DNA of 64,000 nt, from NCBI GenBank assembly GCA_028697725.1, contig JAQVEG010000002.1:22123-86122 (forward strand), in the 5' to 3' direction. Made by a program: the position numbers and the translations under genes. The notes beneath the pieces were generated by a model, which did no database searches, was not told the DNA's origin, and saw nothing but the letters and a program-made list of their open reading frames with translations. Below are positions 25,025 through 33,804 of the stretch, in pieces. How positions within the stretch are numbered: position 1 is the first letter of the stretch; each line of letters starts with the position of its first letter. Source of the stretch: Anaerostipes sp. (GTDB taxonomy: Bacteria > Bacillota > Clostridia > Lachnospirales > Lachnospiraceae).

Positions 25025-25498
25025 TTACTCTTCTATTTCAATATCTCTCATTGACTCGTTGGCTACATCTGGATATAAAATTCCATCTAAATGATCACAC
25101 TCATGGCAGATAGCCCTTGCTAAAAGGCCTTCTCCTTCTACAACAATTGGTTCCATATTTTCATTCAATGCCTCACAGATGACATGATTTGGTCTTGTCA
25201 CACTTGCTATCTTTCCTGGCATACTAAGACATCCTTCATCTCCTGTTTGTTCTCCATCTCTTTGAACAATTTTAGGATTCACTAAGACAAAACATTCTCC
25301 ATCTTCATAGGTATCTATCACTACAATTCGCTTTAAGATTCCAACTTGTGGTGCTGCAAGTCCCACACCCATAGCTTCGTACATAGTATCAAACATATCC
25401 TCAATTAAAATCTGAGTTCTTGGTGTCATCTCTTTTACTTCTTTTGATGTCTTTCTTAGTACATCTTCTCCCATTCTACGAATATTTCTGATTGCCAT
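25025..25498 (-). CDS. def: Peptide deformylase
   Basis: A 157-residue metalloenzyme that removes N-formyl groups from nascent proteins. The three motifs are GVGLAAPQVG (about 41), EGCLSMPG (about 93) and the metal-binding HECDHLDG (about 135). The EGCLS Cys and both motif-3 His residues are present. It follows priA by 11 bp and precedes fmt by 12 bp. Confidence 0.97.
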   Translation of the reverse strand: MAIRNIRRMGEDVLRKTSKEVKEMTPRTQILIEDMFDTMYEAMGVGLAAPQVGILKRIVVIDTYEDGECFVLVNPKIVQRDGEQTGDEGCLSMPGKIASVTRPNHVICEALNENMEPIVVEGEGLLARAICHECDHLDGILYPDVANESMRDIEIEE

Positions 25499-25509
25499 AA
25501 CTTCCTCCT

Positions 25510-27735
25510 TTAATAACTGTTCATTGGGTTAAAATCAAAATTAACCATAACGTCTTTTTTCAATTCACTTTGTTCTAACCATTCTTCTAGTCGATCTTTC
25601 ATTCTCACTAATGTCTCATATTCTGGTTCTTTTATATATAACACCTGTCGGTATACATCTTTGATTTTTGCAAATGTGGCCTCACTAGGACCAATAAAAT
25701 GTACTTTACAGCCTTTCACAATCTCTGCTGCCCTTTGGGCCATTTGGGAGCATTTCTCCTCATCTAAACTTGCAAAAAACACAACTAACATCTGATAAAC
25801 TGGCGGATATTTTAGCATTGTGCGATATCCCATTTCCTGTCGATAGAACTCTTCATAGTCCTGCTGGGATGCCGTTACAATACTATAATGATCTGGGCTG
25901 TATGTCTGAATAACAACTTCCCCTGGCTTTTCAGCTCGTCCTGCCCGTCCTGCTGCCTGCGTAAGAAGTTGAAACGTTCTTTCCCCTGCTCTGTAGTCGT
26001 TGCTATGCAAAGAAAGATCTGCCGCTAATATTCCCACCAAAGTAACATTGGCAAAATCATGACCCTTAACAATCATCTGTGTTCCTACTAAAATATCAGC
26101 TTCATCGTTGGAAAACGCTGCTAAAATCTCATCATAGCTGTGTTTCTTTCTTGTGGTATCCATATCCATACGCAAGACCTTTGCCTGAGGAAATTCTTTT
26201 AAAAGAGCAGATTCCACCTTTTGGGTTCCAAGACCGAAAGTTCCTATCATCTTACTTCCACACTGTGGACATACTTTTGGCATTTCCTCTTCATGCCCAC
26301 AATAATGACACTTTAACGTTCCACCTCTATGGTAAGTCAAGGACACATCACAATGGGAACATCCCATCACATGTCCACAGCTTCGACAGGAAACAAATCC
26401 TGCAAAACCTCTTCGATTTAAGAATAACATAATTTGCTCTTTTTTGTTTAACCGGTCTTGTATTAATTCATAAAGTTTTCGGCTGAACATACTTCGATTT
26501 CCTGCTTTTAATTCTTCCCTGAGATCTTCAATATATACCTCTGGTAATACTGCGTCCTTGGCTCTCTCCTTTAATGTCCAAAGTTTATAAGTTCCATCTA
26601 GTGCTTTTTGATAGCTTTCAATGGAAGGAGTCGCTGAACCTAGAATGACACTTGCGTGTTCCATTGCCGCTTTTTCAATGGCAACTTCTCTTGCATGATA
26701 TCTAGGTGTTTGTTCACTTTTATAACTTCCTTCATGTTCTTCATCTATAATAATGAGCCCAAGGTTCTCAAATGGCACAAACAAAGCTGAGCGTGGTCCA
26801 ATCATAATATCAACCTTGCCTTCTTTTGCACGAAGCCATTGATCATATCGTTCCCCTTTTGACATTTTAGAATTTAGAATAGAAACCCTGTCTCCAAAAC
26901 GACTGGTAAAACGCTTCACTGTCTGGTAAGTCAATGCAATTTCAGGAATTAAGACAATGGTCTGCTTTCCTTCTTTTATCATCTCCTCAATGGCAGCAAG
27001 ATAAACCTCTGTTTTTCCACTTCCTGTAATTCCATGTAACAGATACGTCTTTCTTTGTTCCCCTCGATAATCACAGATAAAATCGTCCACTATCTCCTGC
27101 TGTTTTTCGTTAAGGGGCAACGCCTCTTTCCTCTCAATGGGAACCTTAGAAGGATTTCTAAAATAATGTTCAGATTCCACACGAAGAATTCCATCTCTCT
27201 CCATTCCATCTATGGTACTTTTCCCTATTTTTAATTTCTTGGTTGCTATCTCCCAGGAAATCCTACCACAGTCTAACAGCTCAGCAAGAAGCCTTGCCTT
27301 AGCCACATAATGCTTAGAAAAATACTCCTCTAATAAAGCTAGTCCATGTACGGGATCTAACTCTAATACAAGAAATCGTTTTACTTTTTGTTTCATCTTA
27401 TCTTGAACTGGTAATACAGTTCGCAGAGCCTGAATCATAGTAGAACCATAATTCTCACGAATCCAGTAAGCTAATTGTATCATCTTTGACTCTACTGAAA
27501 CTAACTGCTCCTCAATTCCTATCATATCTTTTATTTTAGATTCATCATAATTAGACTGACTTCCAAGCTTTACCACAAATCCTTTTTGCTGCTTATTGCC
27601 TCTTCCAAATGGAACAATTACCTGCTGTCCCACATTTATTTTTTCACGCAAAGAAAGAGGCACTCGATACTGAAATACCCGATCCAGTGCCTCATGAGAT
27701 ATATTAATAATAATATCTGCATACATAACTTCCAT
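25510..27735 (-). CDS. priA: Primosomal replication restart helicase PriA
   Basis: A 741-residue 3'-5' DNA helicase that reloads the replisome. An N-terminal DNA-binding domain is followed by a winged helix, Walker A GITGSGKTE (about 236), DEEH box (IIDEEHEGSYK, about 331), a zinc-binding insertion with CxxC pairs (CRSCGHVMGCSHC, then CHYCG and CPQCG, about 450-500), and helicase motifs with QAAGRAGR. No clear ribosome-binding site precedes M1, which lies only 3 bp after the glmM stop; M4 (MYADI) is an alternative start nearer to relatives. Translation is probably coupled to glmM. Confidence 0.95.
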   Translation of the reverse strand: MEVMYADIIINISHEALDRVFQYRVPLSLREKINVGQQVIVPFGRGNKQQKGFVVKLGSQSNYDESKIKDMIGIEEQLVSVESKMIQLAYWIRENYGSTMIQALRTVLPVQDKMKQKVKRFLVLELDPVHGLALLEEYFSKHYVAKARLLAELLDCGRISWEIATKKLKIGKSTIDGMERDGILRVESEHYFRNPSKVPIERKEALPLNEKQQEIVDDFICDYRGEQRKTYLLHGITGSGKTEVYLAAIEEMIKEGKQTIVLIPEIALTYQTVKRFTSRFGDRVSILNSKMSKGERYDQWLRAKEGKVDIMIGPRSALFVPFENLGLIIIDEEHEGSYKSEQTPRYHAREVAIEKAAMEHASVILGSATPSIESYQKALDGTYKLWTLKERAKDAVLPEVYIEDLREELKAGNRSMFSRKLYELIQDRLNKKEQIMLFLNRRGFAGFVSCRSCGHVMGCSHCDVSLTYHRGGTLKCHYCGHEEEMPKVCPQCGSKMIGTFGLGTQKVESALLKEFPQAKVLRMDMDTTRKKHSYDEILAAFSNDEADILVGTQMIVKGHDFANVTLVGILAADLSLHSNDYRAGERTFQLLTQAAGRAGRAEKPGEVVIQTYSPDHYSIVTASQQDYEEFYRQEMGYRTMLKYPPVYQMLVVFFASLDEEKCSQMAQRAAEIVKGCKVHFIGPSEATFAKIKDVYRQVLYIKEPEYETLVRMKDRLEEWLEQSELKKDVMVNFDFNPMNSY

Positions 27736-27738
27736 AAA

Positions 27739-29088
27739 TTAATCTAATACATGTCCCTTTTCTCTTAATACTTTTACAACAGCATCTACATGCTCTCTGC
27801 AAATCTCATGTGTCTTTGCTTCTACCATAACACGAATCAAAGGCTCTGTTCCACTCTCACGAACAAGAATACGTCCATCACTTCCAAGAGTCTTTTCGAC
27901 TTTTGCAACTGCTGCCTGTACATCCTTGTCATTTTGTGCAGTTTTCTTGTCATTGACACGTACATTTTCAAGAATCTGTGGATAAATTGTTACTGGCTCC
28001 ACTAACTGTCCTAATGTCTTCTTTTGTTCTAACATAGCTTCCATTGTTTTTAGTGAAGTTAAGATTCCATCTCCTGTTGTGGCAAATTTATTAAAAATAA
28101 TATGTCCAGACTGTTCTCCACCAAGACCATGTCCGTTCTTTACCATATTCTCATTGACATACTTGTCTCCAACATCAGTCTTTTCATACTGGATTCCTGC
28201 TTCATCAAAGGCTTTATATAAACCTAGATTAGACATAACTGTAGTTACCACTGTATTGTTATTCAAATCTCCATGTGCCTTCATATACTTTCCACATGCG
28301 TAAAGAATTAAATCCCCATCAATAACTGCTCCGTTTTCATCAACTGCGATACATCGGTCTGCATCTCCATCATAAGCAAATCCAACATCTAAATGATTCT
28401 CTTTTACATACCCTTGTAAAATCTCAATATGAGTAGAACCACAGTTTGTATTAATATTGGTTCCATCTGGCTCATTGTTCAAAACATAAGTTTCCGCACC
28501 TAATGCGTCAAATACACTTTCTGCAATATTCGATGCACTTCCGTTAGAACAGTCTAAACCAACTTTAACCCCTTTAAAAGATCTAGTTGCTAAAGAAATC
28601 AAGTATCCAATATAACGATTACGTCCAATTGCATAATCTCTTGCATTCCCAATGTCACGCTTTGTAGCAAAAGGAATCTCTTCCATCTCTCCATCTATGT
28701 AGGCTTCAATCTTATCTTCTACTTCTGCTTCCATCTTATGACCTTTACTGTTAATAATCTTAATTCCATTGTCATAGTAAGGGTTATGGCTTGCTGAAAT
28801 CATGATACCACAGTCAAATTCCTCTGTTCTCACAACATGAGCAACACTTGGTGTTGTTGTTACATGAAGCATATATGCATTAGCTCCTGAGGCAGTTAAT
28901 CCTGCAATCAAAGCATTCTCAAACATATAACTGCTTCGTCTTGTATCCTTTCCAATGACAACTTTAGGACGCTTACTTCCCTGTCCAAAATACCATCCTA
29001 AATATCTACCTACTTTATATGCATGCTCAACGGTCAGTGTTACATTTGCCTCTCCACGAAATCCGTCGGTTCCAAAATATTTACCCAT
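27739..29088 (-). CDS. glmM: Phosphoglucosamine mutase
   Basis: A 449-residue enzyme that converts glucosamine-6-phosphate to glucosamine-1-phosphate for UDP-GlcNAc and peptidoglycan. The active Ser100 lies in ISASHNPYYDNG; the metal loop DGDADRC (about 240) and the phosphate-binding RESGTEPLIRVM near the C-terminus are intact. It is the first gene of the long operon and sits behind a good extended -10 promoter. Confidence 0.97.
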   Translation of the reverse strand: MGKYFGTDGFRGEANVTLTVEHAYKVGRYLGWYFGQGSKRPKVVIGKDTRRSSYMFENALIAGLTASGANAYMLHVTTTPSVAHVVRTEEFDCGIMISASHNPYYDNGIKIINSKGHKMEAEVEDKIEAYIDGEMEEIPFATKRDIGNARDYAIGRNRYIGYLISLATRSFKGVKVGLDCSNGSASNIAESVFDALGAETYVLNNEPDGTNINTNCGSTHIEILQGYVKENHLDVGFAYDGDADRCIAVDENGAVIDGDLILYACGKYMKAHGDLNNNTVVTTVMSNLGLYKAFDEAGIQYEKTDVGDKYVNENMVKNGHGLGGEQSGHIIFNKFATTGDGILTSLKTMEAMLEQKKTLGQLVEPVTIYPQILENVRVNDKKTAQNDKDVQAAVAKVEKTLGSDGRILVRESGTEPLIRVMVEAKTHEICREHVDAVVKVLREKGHVLD

Positions 29089-29118
29089 TCTTATATTCTC
29101 CTTTTAGTCTTGCTCTTT

Positions 29119-29137
29119 CTCACTTAATTTAAATGAG
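29119..29137. repeat. 9-1-9 inverted repeat in the glmM leader
   Basis: CTCACTTAA T TTAAATGAG: a 9-bp inverted repeat with one mismatched (G-U capable) pair and a 1-bp centre, just downstream of the glmM promoter. Its position would suit an operator, but no regulator is implied by the neighbours. Confidence 0.3.
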
Positions 29138-29160
29138 AGATGATCTTCATCCCTCAAATG

Positions 29161-29189
29161 ATTATAGCATAATCTCTTTTATTTGATAA
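29161..29189 (-). promoter_or_regulatory. Promoter of the glmM-priA-...-thiN operon
   Basis: Minus strand TTATCA, 17-bp spacer, TATAAT with TG one base upstream (extended -10). Lies about 70 bp before glmM. Confidence 0.65.
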
Positions 29190-29219
29190 GAAGTTCAAGG
29201 AACTTTATAATTCCCCTTG

Positions 29220-30431
29220 TTACTGTCCTTCAAAATAAGATACATAATCCACATGATATTTGCCATCTGGGAATAAATACTGATACAAATCAACAAAATA
29301 ATCATCTGTCATACTTGCTATATAATCTACAACAATTTGATTTTCTTCTTCCTCCCTGTATGGATGTTCCTCTAAATAATAAGACCTTGCTTCTTCCACA
29401 AATTCAATATGATGCTTGTAAATAATAGAATCTGTCCTTTTTTCCTGTAAATCATGAAGAAGCATTTCATACACTTCCCCAATCATTGGACCTACATTAT
29501 TCTCATAAATAGAATCAATGGCTTCATTGCAATATATCTCTCGATAATTTTCCTGTTTTGCAAGTTTTAGAGCTTCATAATATGGCTGATCCAACTGGAT
29601 ATAATCCTTACCATAACTGTTCTCTACAATATTTACAATTAAATTATTGATAATCTCTGCATTCTCAATTCCCATCTCACCCTCGGTAAACATGGAACTA
29701 TCTTGAAGCAGTTTTGCCTTCCTTGCATCCTGCCGGTCTTTCCCAAGGTAAGCAATCATATCACAAATTCGCACAACGCAACCTTCCAAAGTAGAAGGTA
29801 TCAGCTTTTTAATCGCCGCAGCATCTACGTAGCACTCTTCTATTTTTTGATTAAATTGTTCAAAATCCTTTAATACACTTGGTCGGTATTCCTTTAATTC
29901 AAATTCTCCATTATGACATAGAATTCCATCTAATACCTGAAGAGAAATATTTCTCGGAAACACTCCATGTAAAACTCTCACACTTTGAACATTGTGATTA
30001 AAAAATCGCCCTGTCTTTTCATGGTACTTTTCATTGAGATACCGTTCTCCTGCATGACCAAAAGGCGTGTGTCCAATATCGTGACCCAATGCAATTGCTT
30101 CAATCAAGTCACAGTTCAATCCTAAAATACTTCCAATATTCCTTGCAATTCTTGAAACAAGCTGTACATGAAGCGCCCTTCTTGTAATATCATCATTGGC
30201 TAAAAAAGAAAACACCTGGGTTTTATCTGCATAACGATTATAGTATGGAGAATGTATAATCTTCTCCACGTCCCTTACAAACGCTGGTCTCCATAAATTG
30301 GCCTTATCCCATTTAGGATTTTCTCGAATAATCTGCCTGTCATTGGTGCGATACGGATTTATTTTCTGTTCTTTCCTGTCTTCTATAATTCTTTCTTGAA
30401 GCTCTTTTGATAATTTATGATATCTTGACAT
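29220..30431 (-). CDS. HD-domain dNTP triphosphohydrolase-like protein
   Basis: A 403-residue HD hydrolase. The metal-binding HD region is visible at about residues 87-123 (RRALHVQLVSRIAR, then ALGHDIGHTPFGHAGE), as in bacterial Dgt-type dNTPases. A second conserved part is IAYLGKDRQDA near residue 227. This family breaks dNTPs to nucleosides and triphosphate; the shorter members are often annotated as deoxyguanosinetriphosphate triphosphohydrolase-like. It is the last gene of the phospholipid operon, 9 bp after psd, which is an unexplained neighbour. Confidence 0.88.
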   Translation of the reverse strand: MSRYHKLSKELQERIIEDRKEQKINPYRTNDRQIIRENPKWDKANLWRPAFVRDVEKIIHSPYYNRYADKTQVFSFLANDDITRRALHVQLVSRIARNIGSILGLNCDLIEAIALGHDIGHTPFGHAGERYLNEKYHEKTGRFFNHNVQSVRVLHGVFPRNISLQVLDGILCHNGEFELKEYRPSVLKDFEQFNQKIEECYVDAAAIKKLIPSTLEGCVVRICDMIAYLGKDRQDARKAKLLQDSSMFTEGEMGIENAEIINNLIVNIVENSYGKDYIQLDQPYYEALKLAKQENYREIYCNEAIDSIYENNVGPMIGEVYEMLLHDLQEKRTDSIIYKHHIEFVEEARSYYLEEHPYREEEENQIVVDYIASMTDDYFVDLYQYLFPDGKYHVDYVSYFEGQ

Positions 30432-30440
30432 ATTCTATCC

Positions 30441-31304
30441 CTACTTCTTATATCCTATTCTCTGTCCAAGTTTCACCTTTGTCTCACACTGCTCCTCTGT
30501 ACGCTTTAGCAGTTCCTGATCAATATTGACCCTGTTTTTTTCAAAGAGAAGTACAATTGTTGAACCTCCAAATTCAAAATAGCCCTTCTCTGTCCCTCTT
30601 TTCATTGGACCCATTCCCTGATGATTCTTAATTCTTCCAACCATCAAAGCTCCTACTTCCATCTGTACTACATTTCCAAAATGCTTCGTTTTCATCATCG
30701 TATATTCTCTTGCATTCTCTGAATAAATAGCCGCATAATCATTGGCAATTGGATTCACTGTATGATAAATCCCTGGAATAAAATAATTATAACTTTTTTC
30801 CCCATCATCAATATAAGAATATCTGTGATAATCATCTACAGTTAATCTACAAACTACCGCATATCCATCACGAAATCTCTTTGCAAGTTTTCTATGCTTC
30901 AATAACGATTCTACGGTGTACAAGGTATTCTTAATTACAAATGTAGTATTATCATAAATGGGATAAACAGAAACTTTACAGTCACAAGGACTAAACAAAA
31001 CATTCTCATCTTCTGGAATTGGTCGTTTCCCTGCTTTTATTTTCCTAGTAAAGAAATCATTATAAGATTTATATGTGGTTTTCTCATAATCTGCCATTGG
31101 AATATGATTGTTTTGAATAAAACTAGAAATAAAGCATTTGGAAAAAGGAGTGCTTAAAAATGCACCCCCAAATTTAGAAACCCATGGTCTTGTGAGCAGC
31201 TTTAAAGATACTCGCCCTGCCATAGATGAATATATAAATTTCAGGAAACAATCCTGTGATGAATCTTCTGTTACTAATTGGCCTTTTTCATTGATATACT
31301 TCAT
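30441..31304 (-). CDS. psd: Phosphatidylserine decarboxylase proenzyme
   Basis: Makes phosphatidylethanolamine from phosphatidylserine. Start set at the ATG at 31304 (MKYINEKGQ) behind AGAGGTGAG; the ORF-track start is a TTG inside the pssA end. The product has 287 residues. The self-cleavage site GGSTIVLL (about 246) gives the pyruvoyl group from the Ser; VDDYHRYSYID, with the conserved His of the decarboxylase, and ALMVGRI are also present. Paired directly with pssA 11 bp upstream, so the pathway serine to PS to PE is complete here. Confidence 0.94.
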   Translation of the reverse strand: MKYINEKGQLVTEDSSQDCFLKFIYSSMAGRVSLKLLTRPWVSKFGGAFLSTPFSKCFISSFIQNNHIPMADYEKTTYKSYNDFFTRKIKAGKRPIPEDENVLFSPCDCKVSVYPIYDNTTFVIKNTLYTVESLLKHRKLAKRFRDGYAVVCRLTVDDYHRYSYIDDGEKSYNYFIPGIYHTVNPIANDYAAIYSENAREYTMMKTKHFGNVVQMEVGALMVGRIKNHQGMGPMKRGTEKGYFEFGGSTIVLLFEKNRVNIDQELLKRTEEQCETKVKLGQRIGYKK

Positions 31305-31315
31305 TGCTCTCACCT

Positions 31316-31927
31316 CTAAAAACAAAACATTTTAATTGCGACAATAGCACCAGCTATAACAAATCCCAACATACACTTCTTTCCTGGTTTAAACACCTTA
31401 AAATCAATTACAAACAATAATGCGATAATGAGTATAGCTCCAACATAGATGTATGGAAATACATCAAAGAAAAATCTTCGCAATTGATATACAATTGGCA
31501 GAATCAATGCGACTGACGTTACTGGCAGTCCTTGATAATGCTTTCTTCTCTCCGTTGTCACTCCTTGTCGTTGTTCTTCTGTTACATTAAAGTATGCCAA
31601 TCGAATGACTGCTCCTAATATGTACATCATATAAATAATTTTTGAATACCACTGATCCATTCCAAAACAATATCCTATCACAACTGGATATACCCCAAAA
31701 CACACCAAATCACATAAAGAATCAATCTCAATTCCAAATTTCTTTTCATCTGGAGTTCTCTCAATCATCTTTGCTACTGTTCCATCATACATATCTGTAA
31801 AACCTGACAACATTAAACACAACATTGCAATCTTAAAATTCCCATGAAATGCTGCACTCATACCAAATGTTGCACTGATAACTCCTGCATACGTAAGAAT
31901 TACAGATATATTATAAAATCCTATCAT
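31316..31927 (-). CDS. pssA: CDP-diacylglycerol-serine O-phosphatidyltransferase
   Basis: A 203-residue membrane enzyme that makes phosphatidylserine. The CDP-alcohol phosphotransferase motif is present with the Asp residues D45, D48, D69 and D73 and Gly49, but Lys53 stands where Arg is usual and the spacing to Gly65 is about three residues longer than the textbook motif. Six or so membrane helices follow the motif pattern. Placed between a flippase-like gene and psd. Confidence 0.88.
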   Translation of the reverse strand: MIGFYNISVILTYAGVISATFGMSAAFHGNFKIAMLCLMLSGFTDMYDGTVAKMIERTPDEKKFGIEIDSLCDLVCFGVYPVVIGYCFGMDQWYSKIIYMMYILGAVIRLAYFNVTEEQRQGVTTERRKHYQGLPVTSVALILPIVYQLRRFFFDVFPYIYVGAILIIALLFVIDFKVFKPGKKCMLGFVIAGAIVAIKMFCF

Positions 31928-31939
31928 ATCATACCGCCT

Positions 31940-32962
31940 CTACTCTTTTCGTTTAATAGTTAAATGTGCAACGCAAGTCATAACTGCACTAATAATTACC
32001 AATGCATAATAACTAATCCCTCTGCTTAACAGCATTGCTGGATACAAAAGTTTCCCTTGAAAAATCTTTCTAAAGATACTCAAGAATAATCCTTCGCTTA
32101 TACCCATTCCCCCAGGTAATGGAAGCATATCAACTGAAATAGAAATCACACTTTGCAGTGCTACAATATCAATGGCTCCAAGGGTTGACAATCCAAGGGC
32201 ACGAAACACTAAATATGTCACAGAAAAATGAATCAATCTTTGAATTAAAGAAACCACAAATCCTTCTACTATCATTCCTTTGTGTTCTTTAATTACTGCT
32301 GCCGCTCTATGGTATTCAATCATAGAAATCTCGATTTTCTCAATTCTCTCTTCCTTCTTTTTGAGAATATGAATCTTCTCAAGTCCATGAATCAAACCAA
32401 GTAAAATCGTAGATGCAAGTGTTGGTTCAAACACTAAAAGCAGCATAAATGCAACACAAAATACATTCAATGCAATTCCTAAATAGAAGAAAAACACAAC
32501 ATCTGAAATATAGTTTGAAATTAATCCATGTTTAAATATAAAAATCAAAGCACCTAAAAACACAAGCACAAACTTGTACAAAATCGTTACAATCATAAGT
32601 ACAACTGTTCCCACAGAAACATCTACATTGTCTCGATTCATATAAAAAAGCTGTGCTGGCTGACCGCCTGTGGCTGATGGAGTAATACAGCTGAAAAAGA
32701 ATCCTACATAAGAATACTTGACACAGTTTCTTTTTGGAACCTTATACCGTAATACCTTCAGCATCCGATGTATAATATATGATTCACACCATACAAACAG
32801 ATTAATCATAACAAAACCTATGATAAAATAAACCGGTTTGACACTTTGAATTACCTGACTTAACTCACTTAATTCATTGTTCTTGAATATCGCATAAAAG
32901 GTCAATCCAAACAATGCTATAAAAAATATAGCATTTCCAATGATACTTTTTTTACTTTTCAT
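31940..32962 (-). CDS. Flippase-like/lysylphosphatidylglycerol synthase TM-region protein
   Basis: A 340-residue protein with about eight membrane helices, matching the UPF0104/AglD-type family (the membrane half of MprF, without the synthase half). A diagnostic segment is FFSCITPSATGGQPAQLFY (about residues 90-108), and LPLPGGMGISEGLF lies near residue 283. Such proteins are thought to move lipids across the membrane. It overlaps the PAP2 gene by 11 bp and precedes pssA, so a role in phospholipid supply is likely. Confidence 0.85.
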   Translation of the reverse strand: MKSKKSIIGNAIFFIALFGLTFYAIFKNNELSELSQVIQSVKPVYFIIGFVMINLFVWCESYIIHRMLKVLRYKVPKRNCVKYSYVGFFFSCITPSATGGQPAQLFYMNRDNVDVSVGTVVLMIVTILYKFVLVFLGALIFIFKHGLISNYISDVVFFFYLGIALNVFCVAFMLLLVFEPTLASTILLGLIHGLEKIHILKKKEERIEKIEISMIEYHRAAAVIKEHKGMIVEGFVVSLIQRLIHFSVTYLVFRALGLSTLGAIDIVALQSVISISVDMLPLPGGMGISEGLFLSIFRKIFQGKLLYPAMLLSRGISYYALVIISAVMTCVAHLTIKRKE

Positions 32963-33665
32963 ACCCTACCTCTCGCGATGGTTCTAGATGTACGAATTGG
33001 TTGACTCTTGTAAATATATCTTCTAATTTCTTGTACATCTGAGTTCTCTTGCCAATTTGAAAACAAATCTCAGCAAGGAATATCCCACCTGCAATATCTA
33101 CTACATAGTGCTGCTTTGTAACCTGAGTTGAAACACAAACCAAGATTGCAAATACACATGAGAAAATCCGATATCCTTTGGATACAGACTTCTCCCCCCT
33201 GATTCCTATGTAACAAAACCAGCTAACAAGACAATGGACCGATGGAAATAAATTCGCAGACTGATCTACAGAATATACAAATCGTAAAGCATGTTCCCAT
33301 ACACCATTCCCTACAATCTCTGGTCTTACTAACGTTGTTGGCAAAAGCACAAAGAACATACCACATATAATACGTGACAAAAAATCACCTACTAAAAAAC
33401 GGTACATATGCTCCTTACTCACTCTTCCAATTAAAATATAATTCACAATCCAGAAGACATAGCATATTAAATAAATGCTAACAAAGCTAGGAATCACTGG
33501 AACCATACGATCAAAGCCCGTAGTAAAATCATAATGCTTCAAATTCTTACATAACATCATTGTTCCACTGTATATTAATGAATTAAACAAAAAGGAACAA
33601 ATCAACGGAATCACTGCATATTTTGGAATCACACCAAATAAATTTACACGATTATCTTTCATCAT
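32952..33665 (-). CDS. PAP2-superfamily membrane phosphatase/phosphotransferase
   Basis: A 237-residue protein with about six membrane segments. The PAP2 motifs 2 and 3 are visible as FPSVHCLV (about 141) and STQVTKQHYVVDIAGG (about 178), carrying the two catalytic His residues. Motif 1 is weak, as in Aur1-type members. Relatives dephosphorylate phosphatidic acid or polyprenyl phosphates or transfer head groups. First gene of the phospholipid group; a hairpin lies upstream but no clear promoter is seen. Confidence 0.8.
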   Translation of the reverse strand: MMKDNRVNLFGVIPKYAVIPLICSFLFNSLIYSGTMMLCKNLKHYDFTTGFDRMVPVIPSFVSIYLICYVFWIVNYILIGRVSKEHMYRFLVGDFLSRIICGMFFVLLPTTLVRPEIVGNGVWEHALRFVYSVDQSANLFPSVHCLVSWFCYIGIRGEKSVSKGYRIFSCVFAILVCVSTQVTKQHYVVDIAGGIFLAEICFQIGKRTQMYKKLEDIFTRVNQFVHLEPSREVGYEK

Positions 33666-33707
33666 AACACTCCCAAAGTCTTATAAACTTTCTCATTCTA
33701 TAAATAA

Positions 33708-33735
33708 GAATCATGCCAAGCATATGACATGATTC
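33708..33735 (-). terminator. Hairpin after the RND exporter gene
   Basis: GAATCATGTCA / TGGCATGATTC, an 11-bp stem with one G-U pair and a 6-nt loop, followed by CTTATTTATA rather than a clean T run. Probable terminator of the marR-RND operon. Confidence 0.55.
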
Positions 33736-33804
33736 AAACTTATTATATCTTTATTCTATTCGCTTGTAAAGAAATACGAATTTATTTAACATTTTTGTAA
33801 GAAA

